From contig JBKPCR010000285.1 of assembly GCA_046727435.1 (NCBI GenBank), forward strand, positions 1 through 12,118: a DNA stretch of 12,118 bases, read 5' to 3'. Position numbers and translations under genes: made by a program. The stretch's first letter is position 1, and each line of letters opens with the position of its first letter. This DNA comes from CAVPRW01 sp046727435 [NCBI: bacterium] (GTDB taxonomy: Bacteria; Tectomicrobia; Entotheonellia; J063). Under the pieces are notes generated by a model that worked only from the letters and a program-made list of their open reading frames with translations, had not been told where the DNA came from and ran no database searches. Positions 1-6,668 of the stretch are shown piece after piece.

Positions 1-1
1 G

Positions 2-2860
2 AAAACCTGGACGCATCTGGGGCTGGAAGACACGCGCCATATCGCCCGCGTGCGTATTCATCCCACCAATCCCGATCTGGTCTATGTTGCGGCGCTGGGC
101 CATGCCTACGGACCTAACAATCAACGTGGGGTATTTCGCTCCGCGGACGGCGGCAAAACCTGGGACCACATTCTGTTTCGCAGCGATAAAGCCGGCGCCA
201 TCGACCTATCGATAGACCCGCATAATCCCCGCATCCTGTATGCCGCCATCTGGGAAGCCCAACGCACGCCCTGGAGCCTCACCAGCGGCGGCCCCGGTAG
301 TAGTCTGTATACATCCACTGACGGCGGCGAGACCTGGACGGAGCTGACCAACAACCCTGGTTTGCCGTCGGGACTCAAAGGCCGCATCGGCGTCGCTGCG
401 TCACCGGCCCGGCCCGGTCGCGTCTGGGCCCTGGTTGAAGCGGAGGATGGCGCCCTGTTCCGTTCCGACGACGACGGCGCCACCTGGCAGCGGCTCAGTG
501 AGGAGCGCAACCTGCGCCTGCGCTTTTGGTACTATGGCCATGTTTTCGCCGACCCGCGAGATCCCGACACTGTCTATATCCTCAACATCCAGGCCTGGAA
601 ATCCGTTGACGGCGGGCGCACCTTCACGCAGATGACGACACCGCATGGCGACAACCACGACTTATGGATCGATCCACAGCATCCCCAGCGTATGATCGAG
701 GGCAACGATGGCGGCGCCTGCGTGTCGTTCAACGGCGGCGCGTCATGGTCGACGATCTATAACCAGCCCACCGCGCAATTCTATCATGCGGCGACCGATA
801 CACGTTTCCCCTACCGTGTTTACGGTACCCAGCAGGATAACACGGCTATCTGCGTCCCCAGCCGCTCGGAGAAAGGGGCCATTCTGTCGAGTCAGTGCTA
901 TCCCGTCGGCAGCTCAGAGAGCGGCTACATCGCCGTGCGGCCCGATAACCCCAACATCGTCTATTCCGGCGCCATCGGCAGCGCCCCCGGCGGCGGCGGC
1001 GTCATGCTGCGCTACGACCATACCACCGAGCAGGTACGCATCATTACGGTGTGGCCCGAGGTCTACGGCGGCTGGGGCGCCAAAGACCTGAAGTATCGCT
1101 TTCAGTGGACCTATCCCATCGTCCTCTCGCCACACGACCCGAATATCTTGTATGCGGCAGGTAACATACTGTTTCGCTCGACCGATGAGGGCATGAGCTG
1201 GGAGGCCATTAGCCCCGACTTGACACGTCAGGATGTCAGCAAACTGGAACCCTCCGGCGGCCCTATCACCAAAGATACAACGGGGGCCGAGCACTATTGC
1301 ACCATCTTCGCCTTCGCCGAGTCGCCGCATCAGCCTGGAGTCCTCTGGGTAGGCTCGGACGATGGTCTGATGCATCTCTCTCGGAACGGCGGGGAGACCT
1401 GGGACAATGTGACGCCGAAGGAGCTGCCCGAATGGGCTCTCATCAGTATGATCGAGGTGTCGCCTCACGATCCGGCTACCGCCTACGTGGCGGCGACGCG
1501 CTATAAGCTCGACGATGTGCAGCCCTATCTCTACAAAACCAATGATTATGGCCAAACCTGGCAGCGCATCACCACTGGCATTCCCGAGCACGATTTTACG
1601 CGGGTGATTCGCGAAGACCCGGCACGACATGGCCTGCTCTATGCTGGCACGGAGACAGGAATCTATGTCTCCTTCGACGCTGGCGCCTCGTGGCAGCCAC
1701 TGCGTCTGAACCTACCGGCGGTGCCGGTCTACGATCTGGTGATCAAGGAGCATGAGCTGGTGGCAGCGACCCATGGCCGGTCATTCTGGATTCTGGATGA
1801 TCTGACGCCCTTGCACCAGCTCACCGAGCAGGTGTTGCGCGCTCCAGCCCATCTGTTTGCGCCAGGCCCCACATTCCGGTTGGCGCCGCCGATGGGCTAT
1901 GCCCGCCAGCCGGCTCCTGGGAAGAGTTATATGGTGGCCCAGGGAGCACCAGCGACCTACTCCGAGACGCAATCCCCGACAGGCCAGACGGTGCGGACCT
2001 TCTTCGACGCCGGCAAAAATCCTCCCGACGGCGTGATTGTGACCTATTATCTGGGGCAGAAGCCCGAGGCTGAAGTGGCGCTGAGTGTTCTGGATGCCCA
2101 CGGGCAGCTCATCAAGCGATTTTCCAGTGTGGCCGCGAACAACCAGCCCGCCGCGGCCACCCCCAAGGAACCGCGGCTGCCGGCCGAGGCCGGGCTGAAC
2201 CGCTTTGTCTGGAACCTGCGCTATCCCGATGCACGCGGCGTTCCCGGAGATGCGACGACCGAGCGTAGCCTCACCGGGCCGCTGGCACCGCCAGGTACCT
2301 ACCAGGTGCAACTCAGCATCGGCGGGCAGACCTATACGGCAGCGTTTGATTTGCTCAGCGACCCGCGCGTGCACGCTACGCCGGTCGATTTCGAGGCCCA
2401 GTTTAGCCTGCTCCTGCGCATTCGGGACAGGCTCTCGGAGACCCACGATGCCATCAACCGGCTGCGCAGCATCCGTCAGCAGGTGGAGGACTGGGTACGC
2501 CGTGCCGAAGGGCTATCCAATGGGCAGACAGCGGCGGCGGTCGGTCAGGCTGCGACTGGGATCAAAGAGAAGTTGACGGCCATCGAGGCCGAGCTGATTC
2601 AGAGTCGGGCCCGCGTGCAGCAAGACCAATTGAACTTCCCGACGCGATTAAACGCCAAGCTGTCCGGGCTCACCAGCGTCGTCGCCAGCGCCGATGGGGT
2701 GCCGACGCGGCAGGCATATGAGGTTTTTCATGACCTCTCGACGCGCATCGACCAGCAGCTCATCCAGTTGCAGGAGGTCATCGACTCGGACGTGGCGGCG
2801 TTTAACGAATTGATCCGCGCGTCAGCTATTCCGGCGATTGTTCCAAGAGCAACTTCATGA
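2..2860 (+). CDS. Asp-box (BNR/VPS10-like) propeller protein, 5' partial
   Basis: The frame is open from base 2, and the residues there (KTWTHLGLEDTRHIARV) already belong to an Asp-box repeat. The gene therefore begins before the window, and the GTG at 50 is only an internal Val. At least nine more S-x-D-x-G-x-x-W type motifs follow, for example SADGGKTW, STDGGETW, SDDDGATW, SVDGGRTF, STDEGMSW and TNDYGQTW. They end at HGRSFWILDD, a hallmark that closes the propeller in these proteins. About residues 650-780 (counted from base 50) look like an Ig/FlgD-like beta domain (VTYYLGQKP, LNRFVWNLRYPDA, PPGTYQVQL). The last 150 residues are helical and probably coiled coil. The family is usually around 1000 residues or more, secreted, and annotated as sortilin/VPS10-like or 'glycosyl hydrolase' without proven enzymatic activity. 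No catalytic residues can be assigned, and the signal peptide would lie outside the window. The stop is TGA at 2858-2860. Confidence 0.93.
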   Translation, partial: KTWTHLGLEDTRHIARVRIHPTNPDLVYVAALGHAYGPNNQRGVFRSADGGKTWDHILFRSDKAGAIDLSIDPHNPRILYAAIWEAQRTPWSLTSGGPGSSLYTSTDGGETWTELTNNPGLPSGLKGRIGVAASPARPGRVWALVEAEDGALFRSDDDGATWQRLSEERNLRLRFWYYGHVFADPRDPDTVYILNIQAWKSVDGGRTFTQMTTPHGDNHDLWIDPQHPQRMIEGNDGGACVSFNGGASWSTIYNQPTAQFYHAATDTRFPYRVYGTQQDNTAICVPSRSEKGAILSSQCYPVGSSESGYIAVRPDNPNIVYSGAIGSAPGGGGVMLRYDHTTEQVRIITVWPEVYGGWGAKDLKYRFQWTYPIVLSPHDPNILYAAGNILFRSTDEGMSWEAISPDLTRQDVSKLEPSGGPITKDTTGAEHYCTIFAFAESPHQPGVLWVGSDDGLMHLSRNGGETWDNVTPKELPEWALISMIEVSPHDPATAYVAATRYKLDDVQPYLYKTNDYGQTWQRITTGIPEHDFTRVIREDPARHGLLYAGTETGIYVSFDAGASWQPLRLNLPAVPVYDLVIKEHELVAATHGRSFWILDDLTPLHQLTEQVLRAPAHLFAPGPTFRLAPPMGYARQPAPGKSYMVAQGAPATYSETQSPTGQTVRTFFDAGKNPPDGVIVTYYLGQKPEAEVALSVLDAHGQLIKRFSSVAANNQPAAATPKEPRLPAEAGLNRFVWNLRYPDARGVPGDATTERSLTGPLAPPGTYQVQLSIGGQTYTAAFDLLSDPRVHATPVDFEAQFSLLLRIRDRLSETHDAINRLRSIRQQVEDWVRRAEGLSNGQTAAAVGQAATGIKEKLTAIEAELIQSRARVQQDQLNFPTRLNAKLSGLTSVVASADGVPTRQAYEVFHDLSTRIDQQLIQLQEVIDSDVAAFNELIRASAIPAIVPRATS

Positions 2861-2887
2861 GACGTGTGCTGCTTCCACCATACCGCC

Positions 2888-2926
2888 TTATGGGCTCCAT
2901 AACCCTATGTTTTCAGCGGGCATAGG
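2888..2926. terminator. Two tandem stem-loops after the propeller gene (possible terminator)
   Basis: TTATGG-gct-CCATAA (2888-2902) is followed directly by CCTATG (2904-2909) and CATAGG (2921-2926), with an 11-base loop that starts with four T. Both lie 28-66 bases after the stop codon. Neither has a T tract on its 3' side, so a classical intrinsic terminator is not proven. Confidence 0.3.
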
Positions 2927-2939
2927 CATGCCATGATCA

Positions 2940-2951
2940 CCTCTCGAGAGG
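2940..2951. repeat. 12-bp perfect palindrome
   Basis: CCTCTCGAGAGG is perfectly self-complementary. It sits in the middle of a non-coding stretch that holds other palindromes. It could be a dimeric-protein site or chance; no neighbouring promoter was identified. Confidence 0.35.
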
Positions 2952-2994
2952 CCCTCACTTGATCGGCACACGTTGGGACATCCTGGCCACCTAT

Positions 2995-3012
2995 GGCCGG
3001 CCGACGCCGGCC
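2995..3012. repeat. GC-rich hairpin, 7-bp stem
   Basis: GGCCGGC (2995-3001) and GCCGGCC (3006-3012) pair perfectly across the four-base loop CGAC. A weaker CTGAG/CTCAG stem follows at 3018-3033. There is no T tract. These hairpins lie between the propeller gene and the inverted-repeat element at 3047. Confidence 0.4.
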
Positions 3013-3046
3013 GATCTCTGAGCAGAGTCTCAGCGTGGAGAGGGTC

Positions 3047-3068
3047 TATATTAGACATTATCAAGATT
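3047..3068 (+). repeat. Left inverted repeat of the 183-bp element
   Basis: This arm pairs with 3208-3229. The only mismatch is at 3050 (A here, where the partner predicts T). Confidence 0.85.
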
Positions 3069-3207
3069 TATGATGGTCAAAGACATCATCCGCCTCGTGA
3101 AGGATGGAAGGCGCGAGACCATCATGGAAACGTGTTGTGGGTTGCATCACTTTCGCTTACAGTACCGACCGTGGCACTGTGCCTCGTGATAAATATTGAA
3201 AGTGCCT

Positions 3208-3229
3208 AATCTTGATAATGTCTAAAATA
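3208..3229 (-). repeat. Right inverted repeat of the 183-bp element
   Basis: This is the reverse-complement partner of 3047-3068, with 21 of 22 bases matching. A GGAGGTG sequence that could serve as a ribosome binding site begins five bases outside this end. Confidence 0.85.
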
Positions 3230-3248
3230 TTACGGAGGTGCATCTGGA

Positions 3249-3368
3249 TTGACACGATTTGCCCTCGGCCCGCAAGGGCAGCCGGTGCGCCTGACGCTGG
3301 ACCTCTTTGCCGACGTGGACCAGGGCCTGTTCGTCCGCGTCGAGTCATCTCGCACCCCATCGCCATGA
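3249..3368 (+). CDS. Possible 39-residue ORF or gene tail, unknown function
   Basis: A TTG at 3249 is preceded by GGAGGTG (3234-3240) at an 8-base gap, and the frame runs to TGA at 3366-3368. The product begins (M)TRFALGPQGQPVRLTL and continues with DLFADVDQGLFVRVE. The alternation of hydrophobic and polar residues looks like a beta-hairpin tail of a larger domain, not random sequence. Upstream, the frame is closed by TGA and TAA codons in the right repeat of the 183-bp element. It may be a real small protein, or the last part of a gene whose front was lost at the element boundary. No family was recognised. Confidence 0.28.
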   Translation: MTRFALGPQGQPVRLTLDLFADVDQGLFVRVESSRTPSP

Positions 3369-3525
3369 TCGCGCAGACCCCATGCACGAGCACAGACGGC
3401 ACCTCGGCCGTAGGAACGCTGGGGCACCCCTCAACAGTAGGGGCCGCGCAATCCCGCCGGAAAGCCGCCCACCTCACCCATGCCTGCGAGTGCTGAGGCG
3501 GGTGTTTGACGGCGCCCGCGCCCAG

Positions 3526-4110
3526 CTACGGGTTGGGGCAGACGGCGTACCAGATGTTCGACAAACAGCCCCGCGCGTCCGGCTGCGCGAATGGCCGCAC
3601 GACTGCTGGCGCACCGTTGGCGCATGTCCACTCGTATACCGTGGCGCGCCCGGTGACGAATGCCGGAACCACCTCGGCATGCGGATGGTCTTGGCAAAAA
3701 TCGGCCATGCCTTGAGTGGGCGTACGACTCACATCCGCGCGCTCCTGGCACGGCAAATTCGCGCCCACCATACAGGCGTATACCTGACCGTCCATGCAAC
3801 GCCAGACGGTAGCGCGCAGGAATGGTTCGAGTGGCGCATCTGCGGGCGCGCCGAAGGCATTTTTCAAGCCTTGCGCGACCATGCCCGGCACCCTCGGTCC
3901 GGTGTAGCGTGCGTCGGGCGCATCGATCGTCCCCACCGCCGCGCAATAGGCGAACGGATCGCTGAACCGCGCCTGTGGTCCCGACCCCGGAGCCGGGCTC
4001 GCCGTCGCGGTGTTGTGCACCTGAGATGAGGCTTCAGTCGTGCCGGCCATCAGACCCACTATGGTGAGCAGTAACCCGGCGAACGCGCGCCCGTACTTCA
4101 CATCACGCAT
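3526..4110 (-). CDS. Small secreted protein with eight cysteines, unknown function
   Basis: The product is 194 residues. The N-terminus MRDVKYGRAFAGLLLTIVGL is a Sec signal peptide (basic start, then a hydrophobic core), probably cut near TEASSQ. A Thr/Ala/Pro-rich linker follows. The mature part has eight Cys in the contexts AYCAA, WRCMD, YACMV, LPCQE, DFCQD, WTCAN, RGCLS and AVCPN, an even number suited to four disulphides outside the cytoplasm. The ATG at 4110 has AGGAGA eight bases upstream (in 4119-4125), which supports this start. Similar short proteins with FSDPFAYC and WRCMDG segments occur as uncharacterised proteins in proteobacteria (from memory). A longer open frame on the opposite strand (3307-4029) has a shadow-like Arg/His-rich composition and lacks these features. 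The function is not known; a periplasmic binding or inhibitor role is only a guess. Confidence 0.82.
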   Translation of the reverse strand: MRDVKYGRAFAGLLLTIVGLMAGTTEASSQVHNTATASPAPGSGPQARFSDPFAYCAAVGTIDAPDARYTGPRVPGMVAQGLKNAFGAPADAPLEPFLRATVWRCMDGQVYACMVGANLPCQERADVSRTPTQGMADFCQDHPHAEVVPAFVTGRATVYEWTCANGAPAVVRPFAQPDARGCLSNIWYAVCPNP

Positions 4111-4355
4111 GGCATATCTCTCCTGTCAAAAAACCTTCACTTGCGCCAGATGGAGGGGGCCAAGGGGCCCATGGCCACGCCTCGCATCCCCCTCACTCCG
4201 CCCTCACGGGCTCGTCCCGGTTCGATCGTGGATGAAGGCATCCACCACGGCCCCGGGGTCTTTACCCCAGTGGCCCCCCGAGCCTCGCCGCTCGAGACCA
4301 CCGTCGAGGAGCAGAAGAAAGCCTGGCCTATGAATCGCCCTCGACGTAGTCGCAG
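4111..4355 (-). promoter_or_regulatory. Long structured 5' leader of the secreted-protein gene (inferred)
   Basis: There is no coding signal between the start codon and an upstream TATAAT. The stretch holds two clear hairpins: GTGGATG-aagg-CATCCAC (4228-4245) and GGGGT-cttt-ACCCC (4255-4268). The ribosome binding site lies at 4119-4125 just before the ATG. If transcription starts near 4350, the leader would be about 240 bases. No known riboswitch class was recognised. Confidence 0.3.
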
Positions 4356-4361
4356 ATTATA
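4356..4361 (-). promoter_or_regulatory. TATAAT -10 box candidate
   Basis: On the minus strand this hexamer is a perfect -10 consensus, preceded directly by GTG. A good -35 at 16-18 bases was not found. The box may drive the gene ending at 3526, but the distance of about 245 bases makes this uncertain. Confidence 0.3.
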
Positions 4362-4411
4362 CACGGCCGTCATCCTCGTACGACGGAGGAGCAAGAGGAG
4401 GGAGGAGGTTT

Positions 4412-4869
4412 GAGCTGGTAACGGCGCTGCGGTTCGCGTACCGTGCAAGTCTGCTTCGGGCAGGGGAACGTCAGCTCCTGGAAGGGGTCGGGAGCCTGGA
4501 ACGCCCGGAGGGGAATCGCATCCGGGAGGCGGCGCTGCAGCCGTCCCCCTCGGCGTCCTCGGCGCTGACGGTCCAGGTGCCCCTGCCTGAGGAGGTGCGA
4601 GAGACCTACCTGGAGGTTCGGGAAACGGGCACGGACGATGTATTGACGGTGGTGGAGATCCTCTCTCCGACCAACAAGCGTCCAGGGCCTGGGCGACGCA
4701 TTTATGAGGACAAACGCATGGAGAGATTGGCGAGCAAGACCCACCTGGTGGAAATCGACCTTGTTCGGGTAGGGGAGCCCATCCAATCACGGGCAACGGC
4801 AGCGGCAGCGATTACCGTATTCTCATAAGCCGTGGGGACCGCAGCCCCAACGCCACCCAGGTCGACTGA
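4412..4869 (+). pseudogene. DUF4058 family remnant, frameshifted and truncated at both ends
   Basis: The frame starting at 4412 reads through VPLPEEVRETYLEVRETGTD, VVEILSPTNKRPGPGRR and THLVEIDLVRVGEPI, the conserved core of the DUF4058 family (uncharacterised, common in Chloroflexi, cyanobacteria and Planctomycetes). It then derails into QSRATAAAAITVFS and stops at 4826-4828. In the neighbouring frame the family's next block is present (PITGNGSGSDYRILISRGDR, up to about 4854). Adding one C near 4784 (CCA for CA after ATC) would restore a continuous protein, so a single-base deletion explains the break. The usual N-terminal MPSPFPGMDPYLE block is absent, and no start codon with a plausible ribosome binding site exists; recognisable homology begins only near 4560. 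The 3' end is lost where the opposing MscS remnant begins. The frame is open upstream to 4334 without similarity. Confidence 0.72.
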
Positions 4870-5378
4870 AATTTTCAATCCGCATCTCGCTGATTTTACT
4901 ATTGGGCACAATGACATGATTCCCCGGGAGATTTCTGAGGACCGTGGTCCGCCAATTGATTTCGACGACCTCTCCGTCCACGCCCCTTTCGAGCTTAATA
5001 TGATCGCCAATCGAGAACGAGCGCTCCAGATTGAGCGCGATACCTGAAAAGAAATCGGCAATCATGCTGCGGAGGGCAAAGCCCAGGGCTAACCCCGCCA
5101 CCCCTGAGGCCACGAGGAACCCGGAGATGCACGCCTCGAACACCTCATTGATAATGGCGCCCAGGGCCACCATAATGACGAGCAGACGCACAAAGTCTTG
5201 TAACAGTCGTGGCGTGGTGCGGTCTAGCCGTCATTCAATGACCAGCGGCCACACCATCACCTCAATCACTCAGATGATGAGCCAGGCTAGCGTCAGCCAC
5301 ATATACAGCCGGGAGAAGAAATACCAACAGGAAGAACGCAGGTGCCAGGAGTCGCTTCAGCACTTCCATGCTCATCAT
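4859..5378 (-). pseudogene. MscS-family mechanosensitive channel remnant
   Basis: The minus strand reads LDRTTPRLLQDFVRLLVIMV, then GFLVASGVAGLALGFALRSM, then IADFFSGIALNLERSFSIGD and NHVIVPNSKISEMRIENFSR. This is the pore helix and beta domain of an MscS channel that relieves osmotic pressure at the inner membrane. The gene is broken in four ways. First, a TGA lies in frame at 5231-5233, where Arg fits (CGA changed to TGA). Second, another TGA lies at 5270-5272, probably a former Trp. Third, there is a frame change around 5300-5335: the start MMSMEVLKRLLAPAFFLLVF (ATG at 5378, purine-rich GGATGGAGAG upstream) is in a different frame from the next membrane segment MYLWLTLAWLII. Fourth, the gene is cut directly after FSRP at 4859; the following residues are junction sequence ending at TGA 4823-4825. 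The remaining 123-codon open stretch from a GTG at 5191 should not be annotated as an intact channel. Confidence 0.82.
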
Positions 5379-6040
5379 GTGCTCTCCATCCTTTTTCATA
5401 TCTTGTATCGTATTGCGCCTGTTCAGTGCTTACCTGCGGGCGTGTCTTCTCACAATTGCAGCTGGGACCCAAGGGAAGCAAGTGCAGTATAGTACAAGCC
5501 GCGGAGCCTGCCATCAGTTTTTCGTGCCTGGCCGGATTCATGCGCCTTCTGACTCAGATGAATGAATTGCGTCGTGAACCGGTCTTGCCACACTTGCGAC
5601 TGTCACCGGCTGAATCCTCTTGTCGGACGAACGTCCGGAGTGCAGGCGTCATGCCGTCGAAGGGCTCCGTCAGCGGCGCGAAAATAGTAATGCTCCGGTC
5701 TCTGAAGAGCAGCGGGCCCTGATGGCTCAGGCTGCACGACATACCACATCTCTGTTGACACCACAGGCTAGCCTCCCTACACTCGCCCCGAAGGGCTATA
5801 CAGTGGCAGTCGAGACTATCTGTGTCCACCGCCGGACCGCACAGGAGGGCCGCAGATGCGGCGCACGAGGCCTGTGCCATCGCTGATCCCGCCAGCTGCG
5901 CTTGGCCTTGCAGGGCACGCCTGCGGCCTCTTGAAGCCCGAGCTCCCGACTCACGCCTCATCCCTCCAGACCGTGGAGAACCGTCTTGTCACCTCCCTTA
6001 GTTGCGTTCATCGCCACTGCAACCGTGATATTCGCGTGGT
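5379..6040. other. Gene-free stretch between two pseudogenes
   Basis: No ORF here combines a start with a ribosome binding site, plausible composition and a recognisable domain. A 135-codon minus frame (5554-5961) is open but Arg/Cys/Ser-rich at its N-terminus, with its purine motif directly abutting the ATG. A small perfect hairpin, CGGAC-gaac-GTCCG, lies at 5624-5637. The stretch may hold the former promoters of both flanking pseudogenes, but no convincing -35/-10 pair was found. Confidence 0.5.
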
Positions 6041-6045
6041 GGAGG
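6041..6045 (+). promoter_or_regulatory. Ribosome binding site of the broken cyclase/ATPase gene
   Basis: GGAGG lies seven bases before the ATG at 6053. This is the family's normal N-terminus (MTFDEVL), so translation initiation of the ancestral gene is still intact. Confidence 0.6.
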
Positions 6046-6052
6046 ACCACAG

Positions 6053-6265
6053 ATGACGTTTGATGAAGTCTTGGTGCAAGTCCTCGACCTCCTCCAGCGC
6101 GAAGGCCGGGTGTCCTACCGGGCCCTGAAGCGACGGTTTGCCCTCGATGACGACTACCTGGAAGATCTGAAGACCGAGATCATCCAGGCGAAACAGCTGG
6201 CGCTCGACGAGGATGGGAGGGTTGGCCATCCTGGACGCGCTACGGCAGCTGAATACCCGGCTTAG
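6053..6265 (+). pseudogene. N-terminal fragment of the signalling gene (70 codons)
   Basis: Residues 1-56 (from MTFDEVL through LKRRFALDDDYLEDLKTEII to ALDEDGRV) form the helical N-terminal module found in relatives. After the deletion junction near 6213-6220 the frame gives the unrelated tail GHPGRATAAEYPA and stops at 6263-6265. It has its own ribosome binding site, so a 70-residue helical peptide is likely the only product started at the original promoter. Confidence 0.7.
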
Positions 6266-6644
6266 TCGGGAGGCAGGCCTCCAACTCGGCGTTCGGGTGA
6301 GTATTCATACCGGCCTGGTAGTGGTGGGTGAAATGGGAGGAGAAGGGCGGCAGGAACAGCTGGCGTTGGGGGAGGTGCCGACCATCGCGGCCCGGATGCA
6401 GGGGCTCGCCGCGCCTGACACGGTCGTGATCAGTGCCGCGACCCATCGGCTGGTTCAGGGCTATTTTGTCTGTCAAGCGCTGGGTCCACACCCGCTCACA
6501 GGCGTGGCGAGGCCCGTGGAAGCGTTTCAGGTTGTGGCGGCGAGCGAGGCCCAAAGTCGCTGGGAAATTGTCAATGCTCGAGGCCCGACCCCGTTAGTGG
6601 GACGGGCCTCCGAGGTGGCGCTGCTGCTGCAGCGCTGGGCCTAG
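6213..6644 (+). pseudogene. Half cyclase domain fragment
   Basis: This frame holds the second half of a class III adenylate/guanylate cyclase domain: GVRVSIHTGLVVVGEMGG, LALGEVPTIAARMQGLAAPD and a C-terminal LTGVARPVEAFQV strand. Both metal-binding aspartates (in the lost FCDLVGST-like and GDGLLVYF-like blocks) are gone. The position of the transition-state Asn in the family's N-I-A-A-R motif is Thr here. The fragment cannot be a working cyclase. It starts at an ATG with no clear ribosome binding site, overlaps the preceding fragment and ends at the amber codon. Confidence 0.75.
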
Positions 6645-6668
6645 GTCAAGGAGGGTCTAGGCCAAGTC

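Larger units (their letters stand above)
3047..3229. mobile_element. MITE-like 183-bp element with 22-bp terminal inverted repeats
   Basis: The left end (3047-3068, TATATTAGACATTATCAAGA plus TT) and the reverse complement of the right end (3208-3229) match at 21 of 22 positions. The inner 18 bp (3051-3068 and 3208-3225) are identical. The ends are AT-rich in GC-rich surroundings. No recognisable transposase fits in the 139 bp between them. This architecture (short, non-coding, terminal inverted repeats) is that of a miniature inverted-repeat transposable element. If the outermost TA on each side is read as target duplication, the element would be 3049-3227 flanked by TA, as in IS630/mariner relatives, but the TA also belongs to the repeat, so this is ambiguous. 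Alternatives are a large stem-loop RNA or paired recombinase sites. The repeats are seen directly; the mobile nature is inferred. Confidence 0.55.

Noticed and set aside
914-1630. 238-codon minus-strand open frame within the propeller gene
   Set aside because: The plus frame encodes repeated Asp-box motifs throughout; the minus frame is a GC-rich shadow without domain or ribosome binding site.
3070-3189. 39-codon ORF (MMVKDIIRLVKDGRRETIME...) inside the inverted-repeat element
   Set aside because: No ribosome binding site precedes it, it is too short to be a transposase, and the second half looks random. It was kept only as a note because the start looks faintly protein-like.
3047-3229. Integron attC site
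   Set aside because: The arms lack the GTTRRRY/RYYYAAC core sites, and no integrase or cassette array is present.
3307-4029. 240-codon plus-strand open frame opposite the secreted-protein gene
   Set aside because: It has an Arg/His-rich shadow composition, no ribosome binding site and no domain. The minus strand here has a signal peptide, eight ordered cysteines and a proper ribosome binding site.
4137-4796. 219-codon minus-strand open frame over the DUF4058 remnant
   Set aside because: It is a Pro/Arg/Ser-rich shadow, whereas the plus strand carries clear DUF4058 family blocks.
5231-5272. In-frame TGA codons in the MscS remnant as a sign of TGA recoding (Trp or selenocysteine)
   Set aside because: One TGA sits at a position where Arg fits, a frameshift and a 3' truncation also exist, and neighbouring intact genes use TGG for Trp and TGA as normal stop. 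No SECIS-like structure was seen.
5554-5961. 135-codon minus-strand ORF as a real gene
   Set aside because: The N-terminus is Arg/Ala/Cys-rich, the purine motif abuts the ATG with no spacing, and no family is recognised.
6213-6644. Stand-alone adenylate/guanylate cyclase gene
   Set aside because: It lacks the first half of the domain and both metal-binding Asp residues, and its neighbours are clearly the other parts of the same ancestral protein.
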